Positions 1-9,087 are shown, numbered from the stretch's first letter. The stretch: 64,000 nucleotides of DNA from Betaproteobacteria bacterium (GCA_900299145.1 OMIN01000142.1:1-64000); one strand, 5' to 3'. Notes: a model not told the origin generated them from the sequence alone. Made by a program: numbers and translations.

Positions 1-52
1 CATACGAGATTCCTCTACGTCTCGTGGGCTCGGAGATGTGTATAAGAGACAG
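1..52. other. Untrimmed Illumina Nextera i7 adapter (artefact)
   Basis: The first bases read CATACGAGAT, an 8-base index TCCTCTAC, then the Nextera transposase adapter GTCTCGTGGGCTCGG and the Tn5 mosaic end AGATGTGTATAAGAGACAG. This is library DNA, not genome, so genomic sequence begins at about 53. The track ORF starting at 38 begins inside the adapter and is spurious. Confidence 0.97.
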
Positions 53-361
53 GTTTACCACATCCATAAACACACGCGTCGGGCGGCGGAACGTGGCGGA
101 ACCGCGCGCCTTGGCGATGGCAATGTCGTTGCTCGCATACTGCGTGTCGTCGATGCGTTCAAAATGAATCAGCGCACCGTGAGTGTCGACGACAGCCACT
201 GCCATTTTCCAGTTGTTCTTTTTGCATTCGGCGATGGTGGCCGCGGCCACTTTGGCCGCCGTGGCGGCAGTGACGTCCGCGCCGTAAGATTGCGCCTGCG
301 CAAAACCGTTGCCCAGCGCCAGTGCGCCCGCTGCGATGGTCATTGAAAGCAATTTTTTCAT
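53..361 (-). CDS. GlcG/HbpS-like heme-binding (DUF336) protein, 3' end missing
   Basis: The reverse strand has no stop before the contig end, so this gene is absent from the ORF track. It opens with MKKLLSMTIAAGALALG and a cleavable signal peptide ending near AQAQS. The mature part shows the DUF336/GlcG pattern: alternating alanine helix, 'NWKMAVAVVDTHGALIHF', and 'IAIAKARGSATF'. The ATG is preceded by a clear CAGGAG ribosome binding site. Family members are small periplasmic or secreted proteins linked to heme or cobalamin binding, often beside catabolic genes, and their role is loosely defined. The C-terminal third is lost at the contig edge, where the Nextera adapter is attached. Confidence 0.85.
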
Positions 362-454
362 GTTATTCTCCTGTTGTAACGATTGATAGGTTGATGTATG
401 AGCGAGCCGCGCGCTGGTTGGCACACGGGGCGCGCCGAAGCGCACGGGCGAACA

Positions 455-1441
455 TTACAATGTCTTGAAATATTCCACCATACGCCGGCGCTGCGCCGCG
501 TCAGGCAGCCGCCCCCGGCCCGCCTGCAAGTTATCCGCCAAATGCGTGACGCGCCGCGTGCCGGGAATCACGCAAGTCACCGCTGGATGGCCCAGCAGGT
601 ATTTCAGGAAAAACTGCGCCCACGAATCACAATCGAAATCGGCGCACCACGGCGGCAGCGGCTTGCCCTTGACGCGGCCAAACAGATTCGCCTGCGCAAA
701 CGGCCGGTTGATGATGACGGCCACACCGGCATCCGCGCACGCTGGCAGCAGGCGCGCCTCAGCCTCGCGCTCCACCATCGAATAGTTGAACTGCACGGTA
801 TCGTAAGTATTTGTTTTTATTAATTTTTCCAGTTCGGCATGTGCGCCTTCGTGGTAGTGCGTGATGCCCATATAGCGAATCTTGCCACTGGCTTTCCAGT
901 CGCGCAGCGTGCGTGTGTGCACGTCCAGATCGAGCAGGTTATGAATCTGCATCAAATCCATGCGAGCGGTGCGCATGAGCCGCAGCGACTGTTCCATCTG
1001 CCGCATGCCCGCCTGCTGGCCACTGGTCCAGACCTTGGTGGCGAAAAAATACTTTTCGCGATTTCCAAGCTCATGCGTAAGGTCACCGACCACGCGTTCG
1101 GCCTCGCCGTACATCGGTGAGGAATCCAGCACCATGCCGCCGGCCGCCGCGAAATCCAGCAGCACCTGCTTCAATTCGGTGCGCTCGGCGGCATGGGTGG
1201 CTTGCGGGCCAACGTCAAAGGTTTGATAGGTGCCGATGCCGATCACCGGCAGCGCATCAGCGCCCTTCGCCTTCGGGATGGGACGGCGGATGAGCGGTCC
1301 GGGCGGGGTTGCGGATTGCGATTGGGTGTTCGTGGCTGGCATGGTCATGGCAAGAGCAGAACCGCCGAGCGCATAGAGCGCCTGGCGGCGGTTGATTGAA
1401 AAACGCGCGCCAAGGTTTGCGCGGCGGCGGCCAAAAGTCAT
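455..1441 (-). CDS. Tat-exported aldo/keto reductase
   Basis: NAD(P)H-dependent oxidoreductase with an aldo/keto reductase TIM barrel. The tetrad is visible: Asp and Tyr in 'DSSPMYGEAE', Lys in 'FFATKVW', His in 'MQIHNL'. The N-terminus carries 'NRRQALYALGGSALA', a twin-arginine-type signal, implying periplasmic export. The ORF track runs upstream to 1645, but that extension is low-complexity and enters the divergent promoter region, so I place the start at the ATG at 1441 just before the Tat segment. No strong Shine-Dalgarno is seen. A copy of the window-wide AT-rich motif lies inside the gene (804-828) and encodes 'IKTNTY' in a stretch that varies in the family. Substrate unknown. Confidence 0.85.
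   Translation of the reverse strand: MTFGRRRANLGARFSINRRQALYALGGSALAMTMPATNTQSQSATPPGPLIRRPIPKAKGADALPVIGIGTYQTFDVGPQATHAAERTELKQVLLDFAAAGGMVLDSSPMYGEAERVVGDLTHELGNREKYFFATKVWTSGQQAGMRQMEQSLRLMRTARMDLMQIHNLLDLDVHTRTLRDWKASGKIRYMGITHYHEGAHAELEKLIKTNTYDTVQFNYSMVEREAEARLLPACADAGVAVIINRPFAQANLFGRVKGKPLPPWCADFDCDSWAQFFLKYLLGHPAVTCVIPGTRRVTHLADNLQAGRGRLPDAAQRRRMVEYFKTL
804..828 (+). repeat. AT-rich motif copy 1 (TAAGTATTTG + two T-tracts)
   Basis: Full match to the recurrent motif, T-rich strand on +. It lies inside the aldo/keto reductase coding sequence, which it crosses antisense, and encodes KLIKTNTY. Confidence 0.85.
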
Positions 1442-1665
1442 GAGAATTGATATCCAATACCGGCTGGCAGCACGGCGTCGCCAATCTATCATAGCTACCT
1501 TAGCCCCGGCGCCGGCAATTCCTGCCGCCGCCTCTGGTGGGCTGACGTCCCGGGATTCAGACAGTGCGCGGTGCAAAAGCACGCAAATTTCACGTGCCGG
1601 GTGGTGACGGCCACGCCCCATTTGGTGTAAAAAGCAGGTGCGCATAAAAAACAGGGCCGCCCCAG

Positions 1666-3021
1666 ATGGTCATCGCAACCGTAAACCGCTTTATCAGCCT
1701 TTTCGCCGACGCGTTCACGGCACTGTCCGTCAACGTGCCTGTGTCCGACGTCGAACGCATGGCCATGCTGGTGCAGCACTCCATGGACCACGGCCGCCGT
1801 TCCTACCACACCTCCGCGCATATTTTTGAAATGTGCGAGGGTATGAACGCGAGACAAGTGCTGGCCACGCTGTTCCACGACATTGTGTATTACCAGCTCG
1901 ACGGTGGCTTTCCCAAAGGGGCCGATACGTTGCTGCGGCGCGTGGTGCGCGCCGAACGTGACCGCGTGGAAATCCGCGCGCTGGATACACGAGACGACGG
2001 CTACGCCGTTTGCACCGGCATTTTCGGCGTCAAGGCGGGGCAGCCCTTGGCGCTTTATGGCGGCATGAATGAGTTTCTGAGCGCAGTGGTGGCCGTTCGC
2101 ACGCTGGAACCGTACCTGCCGATGAAGGACCTCATCGCCATTGTCGCCTGCATCGAATCGACCATTCCGTTTCGCGTGAATAACGCGGCAGGCCGCAGCC
2201 CCTCGGCGGTGCTGGCCGAGCGAGTACGCGAAGTCAGCGCCGCCATGGGATTGACGCCGGACTCAGCCGAAGTCGAGCGCGTGGTAAAAGACGCCACGCT
2301 GCTGTCGAACAAGGACGTGTCGAGTTTTTCCGAGGCCGACCCGGCTGTGTTTTTGTCAACTACGTGGCTTTTGATCGAAGAATCGAACGCCCCGCTCGCC
2401 GCCGTGGGCATTTATTCCGTGCGCGACTACCGCGTTGCGCTGTCGCGCATGGAGGGTTTTCTTGGCTCGCTCAATCCCGACAGCGTGTTTCGCGATTACA
2501 ACGGCACGCCCGATGCAGCCACATTTACGGCACTGCGCAACGCCGCCCGTAAAAACCTGGAATTCGCCACCAAGTATCTGCGCATGAAAATTGTCAGCAT
2601 TTCCGTGGTCGAGGCGCTGGCGCAGGCCACTGGCGGCGACTGCCCGGTATCAATGATGCTCGGCGACATCCGAAGCAATTACGGCCGGCCCGATCGCGTC
2701 GAGGACTTTCTGCCGCCGCCTGAGATCGACGATGCGCTGCTCGACGCGCAACTGCTGGACGTGCTCGACAAGGGGCGCTCGAAGGAATCGGCGAGCGACC
2801 TCACCGCCTCGCCGCTCACGGCGTGGGTTTACCGCAGTCTGGGCAACGACGGCGCTGCGCACGCGCTGCCGGAAGCCAAGCGCATGTTCGCCGGAGAACT
2901 CGCGCCGCGTGCATTTCTGGCCGGCCTCGACGCGACCATGGTGCGCAGGCTGATCGACGCCTGCGCCCATCTGGCCATTTCGCGCAGGGACGCGCTGCTC
3001 GAACTGCTCCCGCGCGCCTAG
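1666..3021 (+). CDS. HD-superfamily metal-dependent hydrolase-like protein
   Basis: A 451-residue protein whose N-terminus has the HD-superfamily signature 'SYHTSAHIFEM' followed by 'ATLFHDIVYY'. This matches predicted metal-dependent HD phosphohydrolases (the COG4339 type usually reads YHN..HI...FHD.VY). The remaining 300 residues are helical and I do not recognise them. The start ATG at 1666 fits the first family residues; only a weak AGGG precedes it. The stop is 38 bases before the adenylate cyclase gene, so the two are probably cotranscribed. A role in turning over a phosphorylated or nucleotide messenger beside a cyclase is tempting but is inference only. Confidence 0.7.
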   Translation: MVIATVNRFISLFADAFTALSVNVPVSDVERMAMLVQHSMDHGRRSYHTSAHIFEMCEGMNARQVLATLFHDIVYYQLDGGFPKGADTLLRRVVRAERDRVEIRALDTRDDGYAVCTGIFGVKAGQPLALYGGMNEFLSAVVAVRTLEPYLPMKDLIAIVACIESTIPFRVNNAAGRSPSAVLAERVREVSAAMGLTPDSAEVERVVKDATLLSNKDVSSFSEADPAVFLSTTWLLIEESNAPLAAVGIYSVRDYRVALSRMEGFLGSLNPDSVFRDYNGTPDAATFTALRNAARKNLEFATKYLRMKIVSISVVEALAQATGGDCPVSMMLGDIRSNYGRPDRVEDFLPPPEIDDALLDAQLLDVLDKGRSKESASDLTASPLTAWVYRSLGNDGAAHALPEAKRMFAGELAPRAFLAGLDATMVRRLIDACAHLAISRRDALLELLPRA

Positions 3022-3059
3022 CCGCCGCGCAACCGGGCACTGCGACGCCAACTGACGCG

Positions 3060-5264
3060 ATGCGCTGGCCGGGATTTATCACACTGGGCCGCCTTGCCAC
3101 GCTGGCGGCGGTGATCGCCGGCTTTTTGCTCTACCGCTTCGAGCCGCTGCCGGTGCAGGTGATGCGCAATGCCGTGTTCGACCAGTATCAGCGCTGGCAG
3201 CCGCGCGCCTACGAAGACATGGGTGTTCGCATCGTCGATATCGACGACGAAAGTCTGAAGCGCATTGGCCAGTGGCCGTGGCCGCGCACACAGGTGGCCG
3301 ATCTTATCCGCAAGCTGCAGGACGCTGGGGCGGCCGCCATCGGCTTTGACATGATGTTTGCGGAGCCAGACCGCACGTCACCTCAAGCCATGGCAACGCA
3401 GTGGAAACTCTCAGGCGACACGCTCCACAACGTGCTGCGCCTGCCCGACCACGATCAGGTAATGGCCGAGGCAATACGCGGCGGACGCGTGGTGCTGGGC
3501 TTTGCCGGCAAGCGTGACGGCGAAAAAACCCGGCAGCCAGCCAAGCCGTCACGTGAAGTCTATTCCGGACCGCCCGCACTGCCGTACCTCAACGCATTTA
3601 CCGGCGCGGACGTGCCGCTGGCGCTGCTGGAGCAAGCCGCCGCCGGTGTCGGCGCGTTCACCTTTTTCGCCCAGAATGACGGCGACAGCGTGGTGCGGCG
3701 GGTGCCAATGCTGATGCGGCTGTGTGATCCGGCCTTGGGCGGCACATCACCGCAGGCGCGCATTGCCGCGTGTGAAGCCGAACCGCTCGGCGTGGTAGCG
3801 CCATCGCTGTCCGCGGAACTCCTGCGCGTCAGCCGCAGACAGCGCAATTTTCACGTCACCACCTCGGCGCAGCCGGGCTTGGGGCTGGAAAACGTGCGCG
3901 TGGCCAATGTCACGGTGCCGGTTACGCCGCATGGCGAAGTGTGGGTGCATTACACGCGCCCGGTGGCGGAACGTTACATCCCTGCGTGGCGCGTGCTCGG
4001 CGGCCAGTACCCGCCGGGCAGTCTTAACGATCACATCGTGTTGATTGGCACGTCGGCGCTGGGCCTGCGCGATTTGCGCTCCAACCCGCTGGGCGCGATC
4101 ATGCCCGGCGTCGAAGCGCATGCGCAGGTGCTGGAACAAATGCGCGCCGGCCAGTATCTCGCCCGCGCGGCGAATGCGCACACCCTCGAAGCGCTCGTTA
4201 TCATCATTGGCGGCCTCATCATTGGCGTGGTGGCGCTAACAACCCGCGCGCTGGTGTCAGCATCGCTCACCGCTATTGTGCTCGCTGGCATAGCGCTCGC
4301 CGCCTGGCTGGCCTTCACGCGCGAAGGGTTGCTGCTTGATCCGCTCACGCCGGGCCTCGCGCTGCTAATTACGTTTCTGGTGGGTAGCGTGGTACGGCAC
4401 ATGAACAGCGAACGCGAGCAGCGCTGGGTGCGCGACGCGTTCTCGCGTTATGTGTCGCCGAACCGCGTGGAACATCTGGTCAATAATCCCGGCCAGCTTG
4501 AGCTCGGCGGGCGGCGACAAACGTGCAGTTTTGTGTTCACCGATCTGGAGGATTTCACCGGCCTGATGGAGAAAATGGATCCGGGCGATGCGGTCGCGCT
4601 TCTCAATGCGTATCTTGACCGCATGGTTGCCATCGCTTTTGCCAGCGGCGGAACGCTCGACCGCATTGTCGGCGACGCGGTGGCGATCATGTTTTCCGCG
4701 CCGGTAGCGCAGCCCGACCATCAGGCGCGCGCCTACCAGTGCGCGCTCGATATGCACGCCTTCGCCAGCCAGTACAGCGCCGATCTTGCCGCCAGGGGTA
4801 TCGCCTTCGGTAAAACGCGCATCGGCGTACACACCGGCGAAGTCATTGTCGGCAACTTCGGCGGCACCACCATGTTCGACTACCGCGCGCTCGGCGATCC
4901 GGTAAATACCGCCGCGCGGCTGGAAGGCGCAAACAAATATCTCGGCACCACGGTGTGCGTGTCGGAGGCAACACTCGCGGGCGTTGCCAACGCGCTGACG
5001 CGCCCGATCGGGCGTCTGGTGGTGAAAGGCAAAACGCAGGCGCTGGTTGTGCACGAGCCGCTGGCGGCGGTGCAGCCCTCGACAACAGTGCGCGATAGCA
5101 CCTACGACGCGGCGTTTGAATTGCTGCGGCAAGGTTCGCCGCAAGCACTCGCCGCGTTCGAACAATTGGCGCGCGAGCGGCCCGGCGATACACTGGTGGC
5201 GTTTCATCTCGCAAGGCTTACGGCGGGCGCCACGGACGATCAGATCCGGCTGGACGAGAAGTAA
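3060..5264 (+). CDS. CHASE2-domain adenylate/guanylate cyclase
   Basis: Membrane class III nucleotide cyclase of about 734 residues. One membrane segment (about 9-26) is followed by an extracytoplasmic CHASE2 sensor domain with 'VRIVDIDDESL' and 'GFDMMFAEPD'. Hydrophobic segments follow at about 375-445, then a C-terminal cyclase domain. The two metal aspartates lie in 'FTDLEDFTG' and 'RIVGDAVAIMF', with 'RIGVHTGEVIVGNFG' and 'ALGDPVNTAARLE' following. The track ORF begins at 2823 inside the upstream gene; the ATG at 3060 starts just before the first membrane helix. It is followed by OmpA and FecR genes, an arrangement commonly seen with CHASE2 cyclases. Whether it makes cAMP or cGMP is not decided by eye. 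Confidence 0.9.
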   Translation: MRWPGFITLGRLATLAAVIAGFLLYRFEPLPVQVMRNAVFDQYQRWQPRAYEDMGVRIVDIDDESLKRIGQWPWPRTQVADLIRKLQDAGAAAIGFDMMFAEPDRTSPQAMATQWKLSGDTLHNVLRLPDHDQVMAEAIRGGRVVLGFAGKRDGEKTRQPAKPSREVYSGPPALPYLNAFTGADVPLALLEQAAAGVGAFTFFAQNDGDSVVRRVPMLMRLCDPALGGTSPQARIAACEAEPLGVVAPSLSAELLRVSRRQRNFHVTTSAQPGLGLENVRVANVTVPVTPHGEVWVHYTRPVAERYIPAWRVLGGQYPPGSLNDHIVLIGTSALGLRDLRSNPLGAIMPGVEAHAQVLEQMRAGQYLARAANAHTLEALVIIIGGLIIGVVALTTRALVSASLTAIVLAGIALAAWLAFTREGLLLDPLTPGLALLITFLVGSVVRHMNSEREQRWVRDAFSRYVSPNRVEHLVNNPGQLELGGRRQTCSFVFTDLEDFTGLMEKMDPGDAVALLNAYLDRMVAIAFASGGTLDRIVGDAVAIMFSAPVAQPDHQARAYQCALDMHAFASQYSADLAARGIAFGKTRIGVHTGEVIVGNFGGTTMFDYRALGDPVNTAARLEGANKYLGTTVCVSEATLAGVANALTRPIGRLVVKGKTQALVVHEPLAAVQPSTTVRDSTYDAAFELLRQGSPQALAAFEQLARERPGDTLVAFHLARLTAGATDDQIRLDEK

Positions 5265-5266
5265 TT

Positions 5267-5292
5267 TAACTCTCTGTTTTTAAAAGGAATTT
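5267..5292 (+). repeat. AT-rich motif copy 2 (diverged, TAACTCTCTG)
   Basis: Diverged copy of the motif between the cyclase stop and the OmpA lipoprotein start; the second tract also contains AAAAGGAA, which can serve as the ribosome binding site of the next gene. Confidence 0.6.
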
Positions 5293-5295
5293 GAT

Positions 5296-5922
5296 ATGCC
5301 CTTCGCTCTCTTGCAGTTGGCGCGCTGGCGCTACGCGGCCCTGCTGTGCGTGGCGGGCTGTGCGACACCGCCACCGCCGCCCAGCCCGGCACCCGCGCCG
5401 GGATCCTACGTGGTATTGCTCAATAACGATGACGGTAGTGTCGGCGCAATCACCGTCACTGGCGCCAAGGGCACGGTACAGATCGACCGCCTCGCGCACG
5501 GCGCGCGGCTCGATGGCAGCAGCGCGTTCGCCGTGGAAGAAAGTCGCATCCGCGCGGATTTCGCCGCGGCGATGGCGGCGCGGCCACAGGCGCCAGTATC
5601 GTTTCTGCTTTACTTTGAAACGGGCGGCACACAGTTGACGCCGGCCTCGCAGGCGTTGATCAAGCAGATACTCGACACTGCGAAAAATCGCCCCGCTGCC
5701 GATGTCTCGGTGATCGGTCATACCGATACCGAGGGTGACAACAATTACAACGAAAAACTCGGCCTCGAACGTGCGCAGGCCATCGCCAAACTGATCACTG
5801 ACGCGGGCCTGAGCGTGGCCGAAATGACCGTGACATCGCACGGCGAGCGCAATCTGCTGGTACCCACGCCGGACAACACGGCAGAACCCAAAAACCGCCG
5901 GGTTGAGATTTCCATACGCTAA
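5296..5922 (+). CDS. OmpA-family peptidoglycan-binding lipoprotein
   Basis: 208 residues with a lipoprotein signal ending in the lipobox 'VAGC', a proline-rich linker (PPPPPSPAPAP), and a C-terminal OmpA-like domain. That domain is seen in 'LLYFETGGTQLTPASQ', 'VIGHTDTEGDNNYN' and the closing 'EPKNRRVEISI'. It should sit in the outer membrane and bind peptidoglycan. It follows the cyclase gene by 31 bases and precedes FecR, so it probably belongs to the same unit. AAAAGGAATTTGAT provides the ribosome binding site, partly within motif copy 2. Confidence 0.9.
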   Translation: MPFALLQLARWRYAALLCVAGCATPPPPPSPAPAPGSYVVLLNNDDGSVGAITVTGAKGTVQIDRLAHGARLDGSSAFAVEESRIRADFAAAMAARPQAPVSFLLYFETGGTQLTPASQALIKQILDTAKNRPAADVSVIGHTDTEGDNNYNEKLGLERAQAIAKLITDAGLSVAEMTVTSHGERNLLVPTPDNTAEPKNRRVEISIR

Positions 5923-6043
5923 TGCGCCACGCGCAGAATTTTCAAGTTCGTCACAAATACTGCGCAGATTGCGTTAAAGCGCCAGCTATACTGATTCGCG
6001 CGCGCCGCGTTACGGCGCAAAATTCAATGGGAAGGAGTCTGCA

Positions 6044-6490
6044 ATGAAAACAGCAATACGCGCCGCCGCACTGGGATTTGCAATGCTGTTGGTTGGCCCG
6101 GCATGGGCGCAGGAGGCCATCGGCTTTGTCAAAACCGTCGCGGGCGACGCCAGCGTCACCAGCGCGGGCAAGGTGGTGAAAGCCGTGCCGGGCACGCCGG
6201 TGCACGTCAACAGCGTGCTGAAAACCGGCGCCAAGGGCAGCATGGGCATCACCTTCAAGGACAACCAGGTGATGTCGTTTGGCCCCGATACTGAAGTGAC
6301 AGTGGATGAATATCTTTACGCACCCGCCAAGGGCGATTTGAAATTTGCCGCGCGCATGAACAAGGGCACGTTGAATGTGGTATCGGGCGTCATCGCCAAA
6401 TTGAAACCAGACGCGGTGTCGCTAAAAACACCCACGGGTGAAATCGGCGTGCGTGGCACGAACTATCTGGTGAAGGTTGAGCCACAATAG
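6044..6490 (+). CDS. FecR-domain periplasmic protein
   Basis: 148 residues with a signal peptide (MKTAIRAAALGFAML...AWAQ) and a FecR domain: 'GFVKTVAGDASVT', 'KGSMGITFKDNQVMSFGPDTEVTV' and the terminal 'KTPTGEIGVRGTNYLVKV'. There is a strong GGAAGGAG ribosome binding site. It belongs to the CHASE2-OmpA-FecR set, where such proteins are thought to act as envelope-side partners of the sensor. It ends with TAG; the frame then continues without another stop for 15 codons into the next gene's ATG (see findings), which I treat as coincidence. Confidence 0.88.
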   Translation: MKTAIRAAALGFAMLLVGPAWAQEAIGFVKTVAGDASVTSAGKVVKAVPGTPVHVNSVLKTGAKGSMGITFKDNQVMSFGPDTEVTVDEYLYAPAKGDLKFAARMNKGTLNVVSGVIAKLKPDAVSLKTPTGEIGVRGTNYLVKVEPQ

Positions 6491-6506
6491 CGACCGTCAC
6501 GGCATA

Positions 6507-6532
6507 AATTAATTAATAAAAACAAATACTTA
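6507..6532 (-). repeat. AT-rich motif copy 3
   Basis: Full match on the minus strand, ending 3 bases before the ATG of the following hydrolase gene, so it occupies the place where a Shine-Dalgarno sequence would be expected. Confidence 0.85.
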
Positions 6533-6535
6533 AAA

Positions 6536-7723
6536 ATGTCTATCGGAAAATCTGCCAACGGCCCGTGGATTGATCACATTCCCGGCAACGGCTTGTGGTC
6601 CAACGCCATCCTCGTCACCAAGGGCATGGCGCCGTACGGCGCGGTGGCACTGGGCGAAATCGATCAGGTTTGTGAAAAGCTGCGCGCTCGGCAAAGCGAA
6701 CCACACGCCTGGTGGGAGGAATGGAGCGCCATGGGCAGGCGTCTGCACGCACGCGCCGATGCCCTGGAAGCCGCCGGTCATCGCATGAGCGCGGGTAACT
6801 ACTATTTGCGCGCGGGCATGTATTACTTCACCGCCGAGCGCTTTATTTACCCCGGCCCCGACAAACGCGAAATGGGCCGCATCGCCATCGACTGTCAGAC
6901 GAAAGGCATCCTGCGCCGCCATCCGAACGTGGAGCGCGTGGAAGTACCGTTCGAGGGTGCGCACACAAGTAAGTCGCTGCCGGCATTTTTCATGAAAGCG
7001 CTGAATACGAACGCCGAGCGCGCACCCACCATCGTCGTTTTTAACGGCATGGACAATTGCAAGGAAATGAGCGTACTGTTCGCGGGCCTCGAATTCGCCG
7101 CGCGCGGCTGGAACACGCTCGCCATCGACGGGCCGGGGCAAGGTGAATCGCTGCGTTTGCGCGAACTCTACGCGCGCCATGACTATGAAGTCGCGGGTAC
7201 GGCGGCGTACGATTACGTCGCCGCACGCGCGGATGTCGATGCCGGCAGGGTTTTCGTCATGGGTTACAGCTTCGGCGGCTACTACGCCGCTCGCGTTGCA
7301 GCGTTCGAGAAACGCTACCGGGGCGGCATCGCCATGAGCGCGCTGCACTGGGACTTGCACGCGTGGCAGCAAGACATCAAACGCCGGCAGGACGCCGACC
7401 CCAAGGGCACGCCGCAGTCCGCGTTTCACTTTCGCTGGATAATGGGCTGCATTGACGATGCCGGAGCCGCTCTCGAAAAAGCAAAAAAATTCTCACTTGT
7501 GGGCGTCGCCGAAAAAATCACCTGCCCTTTCATCATCGTCCACGCGGGCGAAGACACCGTAGTGCCGGTCGCCAACGCGCCCAAACTGTTTGAAGCCATT
7601 GCGTCCAAAGACAAACATCTGAAAATTCTCAACGCGGACGACGGCGGGCATTACCATGCGCAGGCGGATAACCGGCAGGTGGGAATCGATTACATCGCGG
7701 ATTGGGTTGAGGAGCACTTGTAA
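6536..7723 (+). CDS. Alpha/beta hydrolase (FrsA/DUF1100-like)
   Basis: 395 residues. A helical N-terminal region (about 1-130) is followed by an alpha/beta hydrolase core with nucleophile elbow 'VMGYSFGGYYAA', acid in 'VHAGEDTVVP' and a late histidine in 'DDGGHYHAQAD'. The long N-terminal domain and the 'TIVVFNGMDNCKEM' strand resemble FrsA-like and dihydropseudooxynicotine-hydrolase-like C-C bond hydrolases. The substrate cannot be deduced. No Shine-Dalgarno is visible; the start lies right behind motif copy 3. The enzyme has no signal peptide and should be cytoplasmic. Confidence 0.82.
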   Translation: MSIGKSANGPWIDHIPGNGLWSNAILVTKGMAPYGAVALGEIDQVCEKLRARQSEPHAWWEEWSAMGRRLHARADALEAAGHRMSAGNYYLRAGMYYFTAERFIYPGPDKREMGRIAIDCQTKGILRRHPNVERVEVPFEGAHTSKSLPAFFMKALNTNAERAPTIVVFNGMDNCKEMSVLFAGLEFAARGWNTLAIDGPGQGESLRLRELYARHDYEVAGTAAYDYVAARADVDAGRVFVMGYSFGGYYAARVAAFEKRYRGGIAMSALHWDLHAWQQDIKRRQDADPKGTPQSAFHFRWIMGCIDDAGAALEKAKKFSLVGVAEKITCPFIIVHAGEDTVVPVANAPKLFEAIASKDKHLKILNADDGGHYHAQADNRQVGIDYIADWVEEHL

Positions 7724-7838
7724 CCTTCCACCCACGGTAGGGGGCAATCTCACTACGCCAGTTATGGATGCCGCATGCAACATAGTTGGTGCAATGGGAT
7801 TGCGCGCTACCTTGGCTGCCTGTGTTGAGGAACCTCCG

Positions 7839-9053
7839 CTAGGGCTTCCACACCACGTCATCATCAATCGCGTAAAGTTTGCACGCGCTCTTGGCAATTT
7901 GCTCGCACGTCGCCAACGCCCGTTGCACAGGATCGGAGGGCATATCGGGCTTGGGCGGCATCACGCTGGTGGCTGATCCGCACTGACCTGCAGGACCGAT
8001 GGCAAAGCCTCGCGGTAATTCATAGGTTGCCCAACGTCGGTAAATTTCGCGGCAATTGCTGCTCAACAGCGGCACGGCGTCGACATCCGTCAGCGCCGCA
8101 AAGCCGCTCGGCGGATGAGCTTCGCGAAGCGCCGCATTCAGCTGTGGGCCGAGTACCGCCTTTTGCGCGGGCGACATCGTGCGTGGCACCACTGCAGTAG
8201 GCAGGCCAATGCCGCGCAGAAACTCCTCCACCGGCTTAAGCCAGATCACCAACCCCGCGCGGTGGGCGAACATCCCATGCGCGTCGCCTTCCTCAAATTT
8301 GCCGTACGAAATCAGCCGCGCCTTACCGCCGCCTGCGTTGTAGCGCGCAAACATTTCCTTGGGCAAGTCCGGTCCCCAAAAACTGTCGTTGTCCCCGTAA
8401 AACCACAGGCTTGGCAGAGCGGTTTGTCGCCCGTAGGCTTCAAACGCGTCAACGAGGCTTCGTTCCCAGTTGCAGTGGGTATTCCTGTCCTCGATGCGCA
8501 AGCCGCCAGCAAAGTTGATCAGCCCACGCACGCCCGGAAACGGCGTGGCGCCCAGCGCCATGGTCGTCAACCCGCCATGCGATTGGCCGATGACAACAAT
8601 ACGTTGCGCATCCACGTCCGGACGTTTGACCAATGACACGAGCGCTTCGCGTATGCCTTCGGCCTGTACCAATCCGTTGCTGGTAATGTTGCAGCCCGGG
8701 TTGATATAGGCGCCGCCGGATTTGGAAAACCCGCGGCGCATGGGAATTGCTACAAGATACCCGCGTGCCACCAGCGCATTAGCCGCCATCAGAAAGCGTG
8801 CACGCTCCTGAAAAAGTGGATTCCCGGGTGATTTGCCGTGATTGATAAGCGCCAGCGGAAACGGGCCATCGCCGTTAGGCTTGAAAATCGTGGTTTCCAG
8901 TTGGGTCGCGCCAAAACCCCCGCCCACTGGCAGCATGATGATCTGCTCATTGAGCATCGCGGCCAGTGGCGGCGTTTGTGCAAATGCCCCCATCGACATG
9001 ACCCACAGGCCGAGAAGGCCTGCCAACGCCAGAAAACGTGTGCGCCAGTTCAT
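7839..9053 (-). CDS. Secreted alpha/beta hydrolase, dienelactone-hydrolase-like
   Basis: About 404 residues with a signal peptide (MNWRTRFLALAGLLGLWVMSMGAFAQ). The hydrolase core has 'LALINHGKSPGN' for the oxyanion strand, 'VVIGQSHGGLTT' as nucleophile elbow, 'WFYGDNDSFWGPDL' for the acid and 'GDAHGMF' for the histidine. The longer ORF start at 9083 would put 10 residues before the signal peptide; I prefer the ATG at 9053, preceded by GGTGAG. The C-terminal 90 residues form an extra cysteine-containing region (CREIYRRWATYELP, CEQIAKSACKLYA) that I do not recognise. It is convergent with the preceding hydrolase gene. Confidence 0.8.
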   Translation of the reverse strand: MNWRTRFLALAGLLGLWVMSMGAFAQTPPLAAMLNEQIIMLPVGGGFGATQLETTIFKPNGDGPFPLALINHGKSPGNPLFQERARFLMAANALVARGYLVAIPMRRGFSKSGGAYINPGCNITSNGLVQAEGIREALVSLVKRPDVDAQRIVVIGQSHGGLTTMALGATPFPGVRGLINFAGGLRIEDRNTHCNWERSLVDAFEAYGRQTALPSLWFYGDNDSFWGPDLPKEMFARYNAGGGKARLISYGKFEEGDAHGMFAHRAGLVIWLKPVEEFLRGIGLPTAVVPRTMSPAQKAVLGPQLNAALREAHPPSGFAALTDVDAVPLLSSNCREIYRRWATYELPRGFAIGPAGQCGSATSVMPPKPDMPSDPVQRALATCEQIAKSACKLYAIDDDVVWKP

Positions 9054-9087
9054 GCTCACCGGAAGCCACGCAATCTCGACCAACCTG

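Noticed and set aside
2823-3059. Fusion of the HD protein to the CHASE2 cyclase
   Set aside because: The track ORF is in a different frame from the HD gene, which ends at TAG 3021; cyclase homology starts at 3060.
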